In this document: one piece after another, positions 10,897 to 25,100 of the stretch | Position numbering within the stretch: the stretch's first letter is position 1 | How the letters are laid out: each line of letters opens with the position of its first letter | Assembly: GCA_013396915.1 (NCBI GenBank) | Contig: VWZL01000919.1 | Coordinates: 125,626 to 189,625 of the forward strand | Length of the DNA stretch: 64,000 nucleotides | Origin: Stercorarius parasiticus | Taxonomy: Eukaryota; Chordata; Aves; Charadriiformes; Stercorariidae | Direction of reading: 5' to 3' | Translations under genes and position numbers: made by a program | Notes under the pieces: generated by a model | What the model was told of the DNA's origin: nothing | The model's input: the letters and a program-made list of their open reading frames with translations, nothing else | Database searches by the model: none

Positions 10897-12590
10897 AGAA
10901 ACTGTGGGGGACAAGCACACGTTTTGAAGTGCTGAACAATACTCCCTTGCTAGGGTTTTGGTCCATGCCAGGCAATGTTGAGGACTGCTTTCAAGGACAG
11001 TATGGGTCAGATGCTGTTCCCAGCACACAGAGTAGATGACAGCATACTGGTTTGGGTGGAGGAAGGAGTTTAATGACCTTGTGACTATAATACATAATGT
11101 TATTAGTGTGTGTAAGGGGCAGATCAAATTATCCTGATAACAATTCCTCAGTTTAATCTCAGAGTTAATTACCTAGTTTCATCCAGATACAGCCCTGGGC
11201 AAACCAACATACATGTCATGTGAATAAACAGGAGACCTGAAAGCAAAACGGGGAGCACACTGGGCAGTGTAGATTCATCCCAGAAGAATATCTGTGGTTA
11301 GAACAGAGTTCACTGCCCTCACTGAGTACACTCGAGCACACTCAGACACATTCTAAGTAGAGTGGTGTAAGACTGATCAAATGAATGTATGGAAGACCAT
11401 ATTGATATGCTCATAGCCTTTTTTAAGGACCTTAGCACCAAAGTTTATGTCAAGGATGTATATGCAGCATACAGGTCTCTAGAACCATTAGGAAAACTGA
11501 GAGTTAAGCTGATATGGAAATCTAACTATGATTCAGGCAGTAGCCTCTGTCCACAATAAAGAACACTCTGAGCACTTATGAAAATAGCTATACAGATTAT
11601 TTCCCTCAAGAAATTAAGTTTTCATTCCTTTCTTTTAATTTAGGAATGCTAAATGAGAAGCTGTTTTCTGCCACACCTCTTCCTTCATTTTGAGTCTAAT
11701 TTGCTAAGAACCCCCTGTAATCCAAAAAATTTGTGCAATTTTCTCCATTATAGAAGGGAGTTCAAACCCTCGTTTAAGATAGAACTCCCTAAATACACTG
11801 CTACAGTCTATAAATAGGGTCTGTGTTCTAGCCTTTTCTTTTGGATGTGTGTCCCTGTGAAGAAAATCCAGACTGATCAGGACAAGAGAAGGTTTGCCTC
11901 TAGCCTAGGTTTATCACTATAAACCACTTGTGAAAAAATAATATTGACTCTTTGCAGTTTCAGACTTTTTCTGTATTTTAGTCAATCACCATTTAAATTA
12001 AAATATGCTATGGTGAACAAAACCACTGTGGTGGATCTGCATGAAGGCTCCCAGAGAATTCTGATAGAGGACGTCTCATTTCTGGATTGTGGCCTCACTT
12101 ATGTACAAGTGAATTACTGATCTTTACTCTATCCAGGATGGTAGCAGATTTATAAATGAATGGAAATGCAGCTCTGGGCACCTGATGAACCACCCTGTGT
12201 ACATACAGTACCTGTGGAGTTAAGGCAATTTCAGGCTTAGATTCATGTCTTTATGACTTCAGGTCCTTTATGGATAAATCTCTATTCACCAGATAATCCC
12301 ATTACTTCTAGCAGATGTGTTAGTGTGATGTAAGAAATTATCCTATATGAGAAAGTCCTAACTTGGTATTTACCTTTTCTTATAGACACTCCTATGTTGT
12401 ATGTAATATATGATTTCTTATCTGTATTGTCACATCACTTAATACTGCTACTCTATTGTAGAGAAGTTATTCCTGTTTATCTGTCTCACAGCTGGAGAAA
12501 CTCTAATTAAGTACACAATTCTGGAGAAAAAACCTGAAATTTTTTGCAATCTATCTATCTGGTGAATTTTCTCAGTGAATTGACTATATC
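10897..12590. other. Unique noncoding DNA
   Basis: No gene or interspersed repeat recognised. Short frames such as 10882-11127 on the minus strand lack domains. Confidence 0.65.
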
Positions 12591-12734
12591 AAGGTTCAAA
12601 GCCAGGTTGGGCAGGGCTTTGAGTAACCTGCTCTAGTGGGAGGTGTCCCTGCCCATGGCAGAGGGGTTGGAATGAGATGATCTTTAAGGTCCCTTCCAAC
12701 CCAAACCATTCTATGATTCTATGGTTCTATGATT
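12591..12734 (+). mobile_element. CR1 LINE 3' end, plus strand
   Basis: Contains the standard CR1 3' UTR: a GGTTGGGCAGGGCTTTGAG segment, GGGAGGTGTCCCTGCCCATG, then TTTAAGGTCCCTTCCAACCC. It finishes with tandem TTCTATGA octamers at about 12709-12734. Only the last ~145 bases of the element are present, which is typical 5' truncation. Confidence 0.95.
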
Positions 12735-15700
12735 ATCGCATACAAAAAAACAACAAAAGAAGGTGAAAGAATCAAGTGAATCTGGACAAGAGAGATTCTA
12801 CCTAGACAGAAAATTGGAATTTAAACCATGCTTTTCTCCAAATTCATAAGAAAAAGTTAAAGATAGCAATTTTGTTTCCTGTTTGTAACAGTGACATATC
12901 TATACATACTACAAAAAAAAAAAAAAGTATTTACTGATGCCTCTGTTAAGCTGACAGCACAGTACCTGCTCTATTTCATTACTGAAGGTGGCTGTGTCCC
13001 AAGTAGGTGTTGCACACACATATTTTCAATCAAGACAGTATATAAAGCTCAATTATGATTTATTACACCAAAATAGCTAAGTCATGTTTAATACACAAAA
13101 TTTTGGAATATAATGGACAGTCCAATAAGCACAGAATGTAAATATCATTTTGGAAACAAAATCTGGTTGGCTTATAATGGTATAATAATCAATTGAAAGG
13201 TTTGTCAGGAGAAATAATAAGCATGTTTACGTTAGCCCTTTTTAACTACATTGTTAGCACAATGGGTTTCATTTTATAGCAGCCAGCTAAAGTCTATTGG
13301 ATAAAGTATTGAAAGCTTTCATAATATATGCATCCAGTTGAATGATCTGTTGATATCTGTTTCTGAACAGAGGACCATATTTAATTTCTATGTTTTCTAT
13401 TACTTAATATTTAGACACTTTTCATATGTTTATATCCTTTTTTCTTTTAACTGCTTTTTCTTTTCTCTTTTTTATTATCTTTTTTCCCTTTCTTCAAGAA
13501 TTGATGTGATATGCACTAGCTAGATCTGTCAGTAAAATTTGAGTTCTATTCCCTAATTTTGCAGATTTCTGCTGTAACAGAACGATCTATTTTCCTTTAA
13601 AAAGGTGTGTGGAGGGGGAGTGTTTCAATTTAAGCATCCTACCATCAATAAATGAACAGATTATTTAATTATTGTTATGCTGACAACATGTGGGTAACAT
13701 GAAATCCATGTTTCCTGCGCAAAGCCTAGTTTTCTAATTATGCGTGGCTGCTTTATACAACGCAGCATCTAAGAGCAAATCTGCAGTGATGACAAACTCT
13801 TAGAACTCTCATATACACCCCAAATCACACCTGAGAGGGTTCAACCCCTGAGGACTGGACTGTAGACAAAGGGATTGTTTTTATTCTTCAATACCGGAAG
13901 TCTGTAGGACTTGAGGGGAGATCTTGGCATTGATGGTAAAAATTATATTAATGCATTTCCAGGACCACTAAGCTTCCATGGAACTCAGCAATGAAAACAA
14001 GAAACATTCAACAGAGACACACAGACGTTTAAAGTTGAAGGATAGAATAACATTTTTGTTTCTTTTTACAAGAGCCTTGTATATGCTATAGAAAATAAAG
14101 TACATACTGTATTTCATTACCTGTTGCTTTTTTTTTGTTATTCTGGCTACTATGTATTGGTGAAGAAGTGTTCATTAGTAGTCCCCGTTCTGGTCTTTCA
14201 GTCAAAAGGTTTTCAATTCGCCTACCTTCAAGTTAAGTAATTTGGACTTCACATAAACTGTAGAAAATTACTCAGAGTAGTCCTTGTCCATCGTATCAGT
14301 GGTATAGTAGAAGTTTAAGATATGTCGATGAGACAGAAAACAGATGGCATTTTCTATGAATAATTCTGTCCTTCACAGTACTGATTACCATGGTGCTTCT
14401 TTGCTTAGTGTCCTTGTTCAGCTGCCGCAATTCTCACCTCTGTGCTAGGTGTACCCAGCCATTTTAGAAAACACAAGGGTGCTTTGTTTCCATCAGCTTT
14501 TCCTCAGTGTTTCTCTTCTGTCTGTGTTATTGTTACCATAGAGACTGGAGGAGCAACAGCACATAAGGTTTTGATATACAAGAATCACTGCTTTCTTGCC
14601 AGGTAAACTGCAATTGCTTTTCCGTTCTTTACCCCTAGAGTTGCAGCTCTTCAAGATACTGCTTCATTCTTCCATCTGTTTTCAAGAGGAGGAACTCAAA
14701 CATTCTCATGGCAGTTTGTCTTCCTCTTTGTGCTGCATTCACCCTCAACTCCTTCAGCCCTAAACACCATTTTCAGTGGGAACATCCTGAGCCACTTGGC
14801 TAAGCAGTGACATTAAGGAAAAATGAAAGGGAAAGTAGAGAGAAGAGAAGGGAAGGATAAGAAAAAGAGAGACTGAAAGAGAGAAAGAAGGAGAAAAAGA
14901 GAGAAAGACCTTATAATTTTAAGGACATCTTCACAGTACAAAAATTTCCAATTCAAACAAACAAAAATATAATCTCCTCGCATACTAGTTAAATTGTTTC
15001 ACTTATGGAAAAGTTTCACTTTTTCACTGAGTTGTTGATGCAGATTTTAGTTGCAATTCAGTTGTTCAAATTCAGAAGTTTGGTTTGGCTTCCGAGATCA
15101 ATGTTTGTTAGCTACCAAGACTATCTGTTTTTCAAGTAGAGAAGATGGCTTTCTTCAGCCAATTGTTCTTGCAGTAAAAAAGAATAAATAATATTATAAT
15201 ATTATGTTTCGCTTGGCAAGAATATATGTTACTAATTCAAAAATATAGCAACACAACTTTGCAGAAGAGAAGCTGGTTAGTGAAATAACTACTTGCAAAA
15301 AATCTGAACCCAGAAATAGCTTTAATAGTAAAATAAATCCACAGAAATACTGAAAGAGTAGGCTTGTAAGTATATCCATGTTTCTCTTTCAAATCACCTG
15401 TAAATAGAAATATTTTTCCTTTAATTGTCGTCTTTCTCATAGTGTGACTCAAATGTCACAATACACTATACCTCTGCTTCCATTGCTTCCATTTACATGA
15501 CTCTCAAATAGCAACAAAACAGAGTAATTGTCATACTTCAGCCTTCTGCATCTCTGAGAGGTTTTTCTCATCACGCTTTTCTGCATGCCAACAGTGACAG
15601 CATATTCTCAGCTAGCCTCTTTCACTGAAGACTTACACGACTCAGTGTTTCATCTTCCTTATTTCTTGATGCGTTGGGAGATTTCAATAACTTCTAGGTC

Positions 15701-18700
15701 TAACAGCTTTCTTTTGTTTCATTCTGCAGAGAAAATCTTATCTATGATTCTACTCTTTGATCCTACAGATAAGTTGATGTCAATACTTATAGAGATGCTA
15801 TTTGAGCTGTTCACATCAAAGATTAACACCAATAACCAACCACCTTGCCATTAGTGAAGGTAATAGCAGGGAGTCTATTAAGGCTTTATGTCTTGTGTCA
15901 AAACTCAGTTCTGAAACCAGTTTTGGATGATCAAGTGAAAATGATAAATTCTTGATGTTAGTATAGCCTCCATATGTGCCCATGTGAACTTCAGTATGTA
16001 CTTTTTCAGCATGGCATCTGCATTTATAGTTCACAGTCTTATGCATGCCAGTGTTTTTCATATGACTAATTCTGTGCAAAGTGCACAGGCTTCAAACAAC
16101 AATACCCATGATAACAAGCAATATATTTTGTATTCACAAAACTCATCATGTTGACAGGTGGACGTGATTCTCCAGATTGCTATTTCACTTGAGCCTCCAT
16201 TCTCCTCACAACCCATTAAAATGGAAACAATTTATTGCCCTCTATTACCCACCTACTGCCTCTTCTGTCCTACCCTCCTCCTCTCACCCAGTCAATCCTG
16301 CTCATATCCCTGAGTGCACATACAGTTTCCACATCCTAATGATTTTTCCCATTTTCTCAAGTTGCTGCTCTATCACCCCATCTCCCCTCCTCATCCATTT
16401 GGCTCTTCCCCCTTTGTCGACAAACTACTTTGTTCTTTTCACCCAAAACTATCTTGGGCAAATTGATTCAGGTCTGATAGAACTAAAAAAGGGCCGAATA
16501 GAACTAAAATAACAGTAATGACAAAATTGGTTTTCTGTCCTTTTTGAATTTTATTGAGTGTAAAAGATAACGTATGGTTCCGGCTTCCAGCTGTGGTTTA
16601 AAAGCAATAAACTAGTGAAGTAACTCCCTTGTTAGTGCATCACATTCTGGACTGAATACCCAAATATCCCTACATAGCTGAAATGGTAATTCAATCCTTT
16701 CCACTAAGATAAAATCATGCAGTAAAGAAAAGGTGGTTTACATAAGTCGTCTGCTTTACATCATATGGTCTAGCCAGCCTGATCTTGGTTGAACACTTTG
16801 GTTTACAGCGTAAACACATAAGCCAAAAAGTGTTCCTGGGCAGAATGGGATCCCTAGTCTCAGAAGAAGAAGTATCATATTTTTTCTCATTCCCCTATGT
16901 ACTGGGCTGTGCTGTTGAAACGAGCTCGAAGCCTTATTTACTATATTTCAATACAACAATAATGGATAGAGTTATATAGCATAAGTCTGGAGGATGAATT
17001 GCTTCAATTATTTTATTCTGAGGAATAATGAGAACCACACTGATGATGCTCAAGCAATAAGAACAACAGTATTATTTTACTCTTTAGATAATATCAGCTA
17101 TGATTCAGAAGTCTTTACACATGTAGAGTCTACCTATTCACTTCAGGGATTTAATTTCTGTCCTTACATACCAGATTACAATTTGCCTTCTTCATGAAAT
17201 ACGTAGCCTTAAAAACTGAAATACACAACCCATCTAAATAGACAGCTGTATGTATGGGCACTTTTCGTCAACACTTGTTTAATGAAGGCCAGTGAAGACA
17301 TATTAAACTAGGTCTTTTTTCCTCCTCAAGTGAAATATCAGAATCAATGTTTTTACTTTATATATATATGCAAAGATAAAGCCTGTAAACAAAACAAACA
17401 TAAAACACATGAGAAGTATCTGGCAGAGTTTACACAGACACGCAAAAAAGTATGTGAATATCACAATGGCGTAGCAAAAGCAAGCCTACCCATCTAACCA
17501 GGAGAATACATTCCTCCTAGTGAAGTATGTATTCAGAGGAATAAGAAGGCTCTTCAACATTCTCAATTTCCTCAACAGGGAGGAGGGACGTGATGGAATC
17601 CCATATTGGATAATCTTCTCCATCTGTGGTTGAAGAGTTACCAAAAGAGTACTATCACAAGATGGATCATAAATTGGAGTTACAGTAGTTCATGTCTGTA
17701 CAGCTGTACTGTGACTAGAGCCCTGGATTGCCTTCATCTGGTCTAACTTCTAGGTTTATCTTTCTTATGCCTCAAGATCAAGAGACCTGAATTCCTCATA
17801 GTGATATATATCGACACATATAAGGTGCAAATTGATAGAAGCAGTGGGAACTAGCAAATAAAGCCGAAACTTTGAAATGGATGCCAAAGGTAAAAAAGCA
17901 AGTTGCTAAAAAACAAAGTATGAGTCTAGTTTGGTACAAGGTCAGGCACAGATCTTGATCATTCTCATGAAAGAATCTCAGAAAGCTATATTTATTATTT
18001 GACATAGCAATAAATAATGCCAGTTATGCTTACATAATGCTTTCTCAGTTATTATTAGAGGCTGATCTACTTCTAAAGCTCTCAGATCAAAGACACACTT
18101 CCTTGTCAATATGGTAGCTTAGCTACAAAAGATATACAGATACTATAGCTTTCAGAAAGATGTGTGACCTCAAGACAGAAAATGGTTTGATAGCTCTAAT
18201 ATGTCTGTAATGAAGACTGGCAAAACAATTTATTCATGACTATTTTTTATCTAATGTGTGTGGTTATAAAAGCAGCAAAGGACAAAGTTGGGATATTATT
18301 AGACTGAAAAACAGAGGAAAATATCATAACAAAATTAAGAGAGAACACATATGTAATGAATATGGGAAAGAATGAAACAGATGTGGTTGAATCAGATGAA
18401 GAAGATGAGGCTGAGAAGACTTGTGTCTGATTGTCTCCTCTGTTGAGAGAGTCCAGCAGTGCAGGATTTTGCATTCATTTCTGCAAAGCTGGACAGTGCA
18501 AGCTGCTGTGATTAAATATCTTTAGCTTGTTTCTGGTGTTAAAAAAGCAAAAAACAATAACCTGCCTTTTATCTCTGTTTTAGCTTCTTGTTATGCAGTT
18601 AGGCAAGAGCAGGAAATAATAGCAATGGACAAATACATTAATTTGTAAGAGTTTGCATCTGCTAGTCGTAGCAAGGGAAAGATACATTTTATCCTTTGAG

Positions 18701-20714
18701 ATGGCTTCTTGCAAAAGATTAATTTGTTCAGTGTTTTCCAAGGTGAGAAAGATTGTGATTTTTTTTCTCCTACCTGTTAGACTAATAAGAAAGACTTCTT
18801 GCCGCTTCGTTAGCTCAGAATTTAAGCAAACTTTTAAAATGTCTTAAGCTACTAATGATCTCCATTTACAACCCCTAAGAAGGTGGTAATACAGTTGTGA
18901 TGTAGAGTACACATTTAGGAGAAATTGCAAGAGATATATAGATCACGAGGTTAATTCTACACTTGAAGAATCAGGAGACTGAAGCAGGTGCCTCTGAAGT
19001 TGTTGTATATCCAGCACTTTCTCTTTCAAATGCTGTTTTGCAACTCCACACTTCACACATCCATATTCTGTGCCAGTAACTTTTTGTCCTGTGTAGGCAT
19101 ATCTCACCTCACAGAGAAATATACAAGAAATAATTAGGAAGAGCATGATCTGAACTATCAGCAATTTTAAGTAGAATCCATATGATTTCTAATTGATGTC
19201 GGACTGTAGTTAAGTATATATAAAATTTTAAAGTAGTTTAATTTTACTTAAATTGAAGTTAAAGTATTAAAATGCCCAAGCCCTGAGTGCTATTTATTTG
19301 ATGAAATATTTTAAACAACCAAAAAAAAAAAATCCCTTCTTAGTGATGTTGACCTTATATAAAACCTTTATTTAATAAACTGGCAGAGTTTGATTTTGCT
19401 TTTCAAGCATGGAAAAATAGTTTATCTTAGAAATTTGTACTCATGAAGGACAAGGACAGATTAAACTGTTAATTTTTTATTTTTTTTTTAGTATTTTGCA
19501 GTATTGGAAGTATTTAGGATTTATTGATTTATTCTTATATGTCCAACAATCAGAAATCTTTATGTCTAATCCTGTGATGGGTTATTTCAACCACATAAAG
19601 CAAATGGACCATATGTTTGACTTTAAATTAATTGATTATCATATGAATTAATGCTAGGTTTTGGTTTTGGACATAATATTCAGCAAGAGAGAAAAACATT
19701 GACATTGGGCACTTATTTTTTTTGGAAAGGTAACGGAAATCATTGCCCAGCTGGTAGGTTATTTTGATTTAATTCCAAAATAAATTAGTGGCCTGAATTT
19801 GGGTTACTAAATTCAAGCAACTGTTCAAGAACATAAATCAGAATCAGACTCTGCCACCTTCAGCCATGCTACTTACACATATCTCAATGCACGCACAGTA
19901 TCAGTTCTTTCAGTGCAACTGTTTATACGATAAAATAATACTGAATCTGAATTAAGAGATGTCACAGTTCTTCTTATCAGAGATTTTTAAAGTGCAGATC
20001 AGCACCCTAGCTTCCACTGTTTCTGAGGCAAAACCACTACACTTGTTGCATACTTGCAATCATTTGTGCAACTGTGTTGGTAATTTGTATACATCAAAAT
20101 CATCATAACTGTCATAACCTCTAAAATGAAGGAAATTTAATTTACTGTTGGAATATTGTATTATGTCCTGTGAGAATAAAGGGATATCAGGCCAGCAAAG
20201 CTGTGAAACCTTCAATGAGTAAGGCCATTATTTAAACTGCCTTGAGATCTGGACTCACAGTAGGGTTGCCTTGGATTTTAAAGACTGTATTTTATTTTCA
20301 AATTTGGTATACGAAGAGAGAACAGGATTTACTCAAAGATGAGTGGATCAAAGATGAGGAAATGTCTGAGAAACACTGAGTGTCTGGAGCAAGAGGGTGG
20401 TGTAGACAAGAAGCAATTGCTGGAGTTTGAAGACAAGCATAATCCTGGTAAAATTTTAGTATTGATTAAAAAAGAATGATGTCCTCAAGCTTTCAGTACA
20501 CCTCTCTATTAATATAAGTCATCACTCAGTGAATTATTGCTTCAGAAAATACAAACCATCTGGAACAAATTACCAGGCATGTCTACCTTCTATGCCCGAA
20601 CCAGTTCACAGCCTCACATCATGCTCAGCTGAACCAGCTCAATAGAGTAGCTGCTGAAGAAACTTAGAAGAGATGGTGAGATGTAAAGCTGACCAAGAAG
20701 TAGACACAATCATC
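12735..20714. other. Unique AT-rich noncoding DNA with a polypurine tract
   Basis: No gene supported. Contains an A-run near 12911-12925, T-rich DNA near 13437-13495, and the polypurine tract at 14815-14908. The frame at 16177-16512 (111 codons) is Pro/Ser/Leu-rich because the underlying DNA is C/T-rich; it shows no domain or start context. Confidence 0.6.
14815..14908 (+). repeat. Polypurine (GA-rich) tract
   Basis: About 94 bases of A and G with only five pyrimidines (14824, 14836, 14858, 14873, 14874). Such tracts can form triplex (H-DNA) structures. No unit repeats cleanly enough to call a microsatellite. Confidence 0.85.
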
Positions 20715-20757
20715 TGTTTGTTTATTTATTCATTGTTTGTTTGTTTGTTTATTTGTT
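20715..20757 (+). repeat. (TTTG)n/(TTTA)n simple repeat
   Basis: Imperfect TTTG and TTTA tetranucleotide units, with the cleanest TTTG run at about 20735-20750. Confidence 0.88.
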
Positions 20758-22081
20758 ACTAGGAAATAAACAAAAAAATCCTCAGGAGAAGATATCACTT
20801 TATTACTATGAATTTTATTATATGTGTTACTATTATGCCAGCTGAGGCTCCAGCTGTGACAGTGGGCATTCATTTATTGCTCTATTTAAATTTATTGCTT
20901 GAACCATAAGAATTGACTGTAACATTTTACTTTCCCTGCAGATCTGCCTAACCTCCTTTGTGGCCTTTTAGGAGATCACACAGACTACTTAAATTCTAAG
21001 TGTTTTAAGAACTGACTGTCACCGAGCTGTGAGTTGCTGCCCTCTCAGCAGAGGTATTGTCATCAACAGTGTGAGCTGGTTACAGTCAGAAAAATGGTTG
21101 TGATTGATTTGCTCCACTGTTGTTAGTTTCTGTTCCCTCCACTGGAAGTGACTGCTGTCTCTGACGTGATTTAAACTGACCTGTGTCGTGCTGAAACAGA
21201 CCAGTTGTGCTCACACTGTCAATACTGCACTCCAGGACAGATGTGGAAAGTACCTTGTGAGCAGGTCTGGAGAGGAACAAAAGGTACTGGGTAGTGAGTT
21301 CCTAAGTATTTTCAAGTACACCACAAAAAAACCCTCACCAGGGGACGAACCTCAATACTTTTGAAGTCATCAAGAGTTTTGCTGCTGAGTGCAGCAAAGA
21401 TTTGTCTAGGCATGCTATTTTGCAACCAATTCAGTTATTAAAATGAAAAGGTCTCGTCAGAGAAGTGTAATCCAACCATGTGCAAATTTTGCTCAAAACT
21501 GCTAAGTGACAGTAGGAAGCAAAATCATCAAGTTATAATATGAAGTTGGAATCCCACTCTAATTATACATTAATTCCTGTAGATTAAAAATATGAAACGA
21601 AACTGATGTATTAGTCTGGGTTAGCTGCTGAAAAAATAGAATCGTTTCACGAAGTATGCTGGAATGAAATAAGCCTCATGAATTATGCATAAATAAGACT
21701 TTGAATCCCTTCTTCCTATATTTTCTCTCCTCCCTTCCTTCACTACCTAATATTTTGTAGCAGTTCTAGGTGTTATAGGATAATGTAACATTTCATCATA
21801 CATTCAAAGAGAAAGCACAGAGTGTAACACCGTGGAAAAAAGAAGCATGGCTTAGCATAGTTTTTCTTGCTTTTTTTGAAAAATTCACAGAACAGTTTGA
21901 AAATATTGTTGACAGGAATTTGAATTCTAAATCCCCATTTCATTCAAGAAAATCTGAGTAGACCCCTAACTATTCATGTGTCCATGAACAGTAAGAACAG
22001 TTTTCTTCAGGAAAGCTTGTTTCACTTCATGACTAACTTTGTAGTACGTATTTACAATTATATTATGTGCAGTCTGATGTC

Positions 22082-22136
22082 ATATTTATATATGATATAT
22101 ATAAAGAGTATATATATATATAAAGTGTATATAAAG
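22082..22136. repeat. TA-rich simple sequence
   Basis: Runs of TATATA broken by AAAG, cleanest at 22108-22121. The 97-codon frame over it (21978-22271) is Tyr/Ile/Lys-rich because of this composition. Confidence 0.8.
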
Positions 22137-25100
22137 CTTGAGCTCCCACCTAAATTGAAGAAGTTAATTTATGGCTATAATTGGAAGTCGATTCATGTCC
22201 CAAATAAGAGTTTGCCTATTATTCATCTGGACAGAAAGTTGCATTTTTTTATGTTAGCTTCATTAATCTAAACAGGGTAAATCAACTCACAGGAGGTTAA
22301 AGAACTTCTGAAATGCTCAAAAGACTGTATTACATAAAATAAATGTGTCTTTTAATGATGCAGAGTTTTCAAGAAGGAAAACATACCACACAGATATGAT
22401 TTTAATGAAGAAAGACATTTCAAGTCATTGTGATTCATATTTTCTTTCTGCTGTTCCAGTAGGAACAGCTGCTCCATTGTTTTGGCTTTAACCCCTTGGC
22501 TTTCAGAATTAAGTTTACCCAGTGAGTGCCTTTGGCATTAGCACTGAATTTTCTCAGAGCTCACACCCACAGCAACTAGGGGATGTGAGTGATTAACTGA
22601 TCACCCTTTAAGCAAACAAATGTGACCAAAGTCACGTTATGGAATAGATAACTTGTGGATGTTTGCAATGCAGCTCTAATAGCACTACCATTAGTCCTGT
22701 GAGAGAAAGCAGGGCGCACCATTGAACGAGTGTCTGTTGAGAAGCAGTAATTAGCAGGGAGACAGGAAGATGAGATATTTTCAGCTACAGCTGCGTTTCC
22801 CACCCCTTACTCTACCCCACTGCTCCTGTATCTGCCATAATCCAAAGTTCGTACCGATGATGTCATCCAAATTCCCTACTTAGTTACAACAGTGCTTCTG
22901 AGTTGGCTTCCACCATGCTAACTGAAGCTGTGTAACTAAGAGGAGAATATGGCCCAGTAGCTGGTTAGATCAGACTCTGACTTCCCAGTGCTGCAAGCTG
23001 AACAGAGTGGAAAAACAAAGGGAAAAAAAAGCTCAAGTATCACTGCTATCAATGTTGATTTTCTATTGTAGAATGGTATCAACAGAAGCTGCCTTGGTGC
23101 TTCAGTTGCCTTTTTGAAATGAACAAAGCTATTGTGGATTTTTATGGTATTAGAGAGGGGACGTTTCTCTCTATATCCATTTTCTCTTATGCTACCCTTC
23201 TCATTTTTCTCCATTGCCGCTGCTCTTGACTCAGTCACTCAGAGACCCCCAAGTCTCCTATGTTCTGTTAAACAAAATGGGTAGAAACAATGTTTTCTCC
23301 TCCAGTGGACAGGAAAAGTAGTCCGCAAAAAGAGCAAGTTTGGACACTGGAGTAGCAGAGGGCATTAAACGGGCCTGTGGTGCTGGAGTGAAACAAACTG
23401 AAATGAGCATTTGACAAAAGTATGCTAACTGAGTGAGAAGAAGCAAAACATGGAGGGAGGATCAGAAGGGAGGAAAGAGGGCTTCTCAGTAGGTCTGTAA
23501 CTGTATAGTCTTCTTGTCATATTTTTATACACACACCATAAAAACCTCTTGTTTTAAAAGGTGAATAAAAATTTACATATAGATAATAATTAAAGAATGA
23601 ACCAAGGATGCTGGTGGGAACATAAGAAAAACAACTTGTTATCCAATTATCTATTTTTTTTAATAGATTAAGAAAATTTACAGCTGTTGACTGCTCACAG
23701 CCCACAAAATCTTTTTACATACACATGGTGGTGAAAATACAGCAGTCATGAAACCTGAGAATCAATTCATCAGTTCAGTGAATACAACGAATTATGACTG
23801 AAACACATAGAAAATGAAGACTGCCATATTTTTAGGGTTTTTTGCTACCGGTTTACCTGTAGTATAGCAATAGTTCACTTACCCAGTTTAGCTATGGCAA
23901 AACTTAAATTAAATTTCTTTCAAAAAGTACACCTTTGTAACAAAGAAATATATTCATTTAGTTCCTGATAAACAATAATCCAGCAGCTCTACACAATATG
24001 ACTGAGGATTTTACAGTACCTGGCTAGTCTGCAGTTCTAGTGTTATGAATGCTTTATATCAGCAAAACATTAATCAGGGGAAAAAAGGAAAAGAGAGGGA
24101 TAAGGAAAGCATGCAAGGTTTAGTTCATTTTGGGTTTTTTCCTCCATGGTCTAGGTATATGGCTTGTATATAAGTACTGTAGTGCAGGAACGATGGCTAA
24201 GTGCTATTTGTTGTGAACCGCATCTCCCACTTCTCTCAAGGGAAAATTTGTAGGTGTTTTCAAGGACAATCATTACCAAAATCTCTATACATACGTTCTT
24301 TTTTTTTTTTTCTTCTAAGTTCTTTAGGTATCTCAATGTCTCATCAGTCACTGAAATTCCAATACATTTTTGTAAAATTTAATTTTCTGCTATCTTGTTA
24401 TTCTTCGCCAAATGGTTTAACAGTTTTATCTACTTCTTAGATGCAAGCAGAGATTATCTTATTCTAGGATACATCTAGCAAATTAGCTGCTGCATGGATG
24501 GCTAAGCCTTTATGATCTATCACTGAGTCTGTTTTATTTGATTTTGGGTATCTGTGTGGATTTGTCAGAGGCATCAGTTGACTCCCTGAAACTCTACCTG
24601 AACTTGATCTATTTGCTTTTAAGCCCTTACCTGTCTTTTCATGGTATCTACCATAATTGAGCTGTGTTTGAAACTCATCGTAGTTTATGTTTTCCTTGCA
24701 TACAGATAAGCTTTACAAAGTGCGGCCAAGATTTGTTTAATTTTCAGATCATCTACTACTGTACATAAAAATTATTCGTAGAGTTTGTCTGTTCTTCTGT
24801 GAGAAGATTAAGCTTAGTACACCAATCACTGCCAGCTGGAACATAAGAAAAGACAATAGCTTAGTTACTGTTTTGACTTTTTGTGTACAAAATTGGCCTA
24901 TCAATGTGAAACAACTATTTATTCCCATCACCAGTGACATGCAATCTTTGAATTTTCATTTTATAGCTTAGACTGAGTAGAGATTTTTATTCCTTTAGTT
25001 TCTTTGTTTTGCTTTTGTTTTCAGGGTTTTCTGCTGCTGTCTTGTGCATGAAGAAAAGCTTTTTATGTAGACAACTCCATAAAACCAGTAAATAAATGTA

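Noticed and set aside
16177..16512. 111-codon Pro/Ser/Leu-rich frame
   Set aside because: Composition follows the C/T-rich DNA. No domain, signal peptide or convincing gene structure; a short direct repeat of TAGAACTAAAA at its end adds no support.
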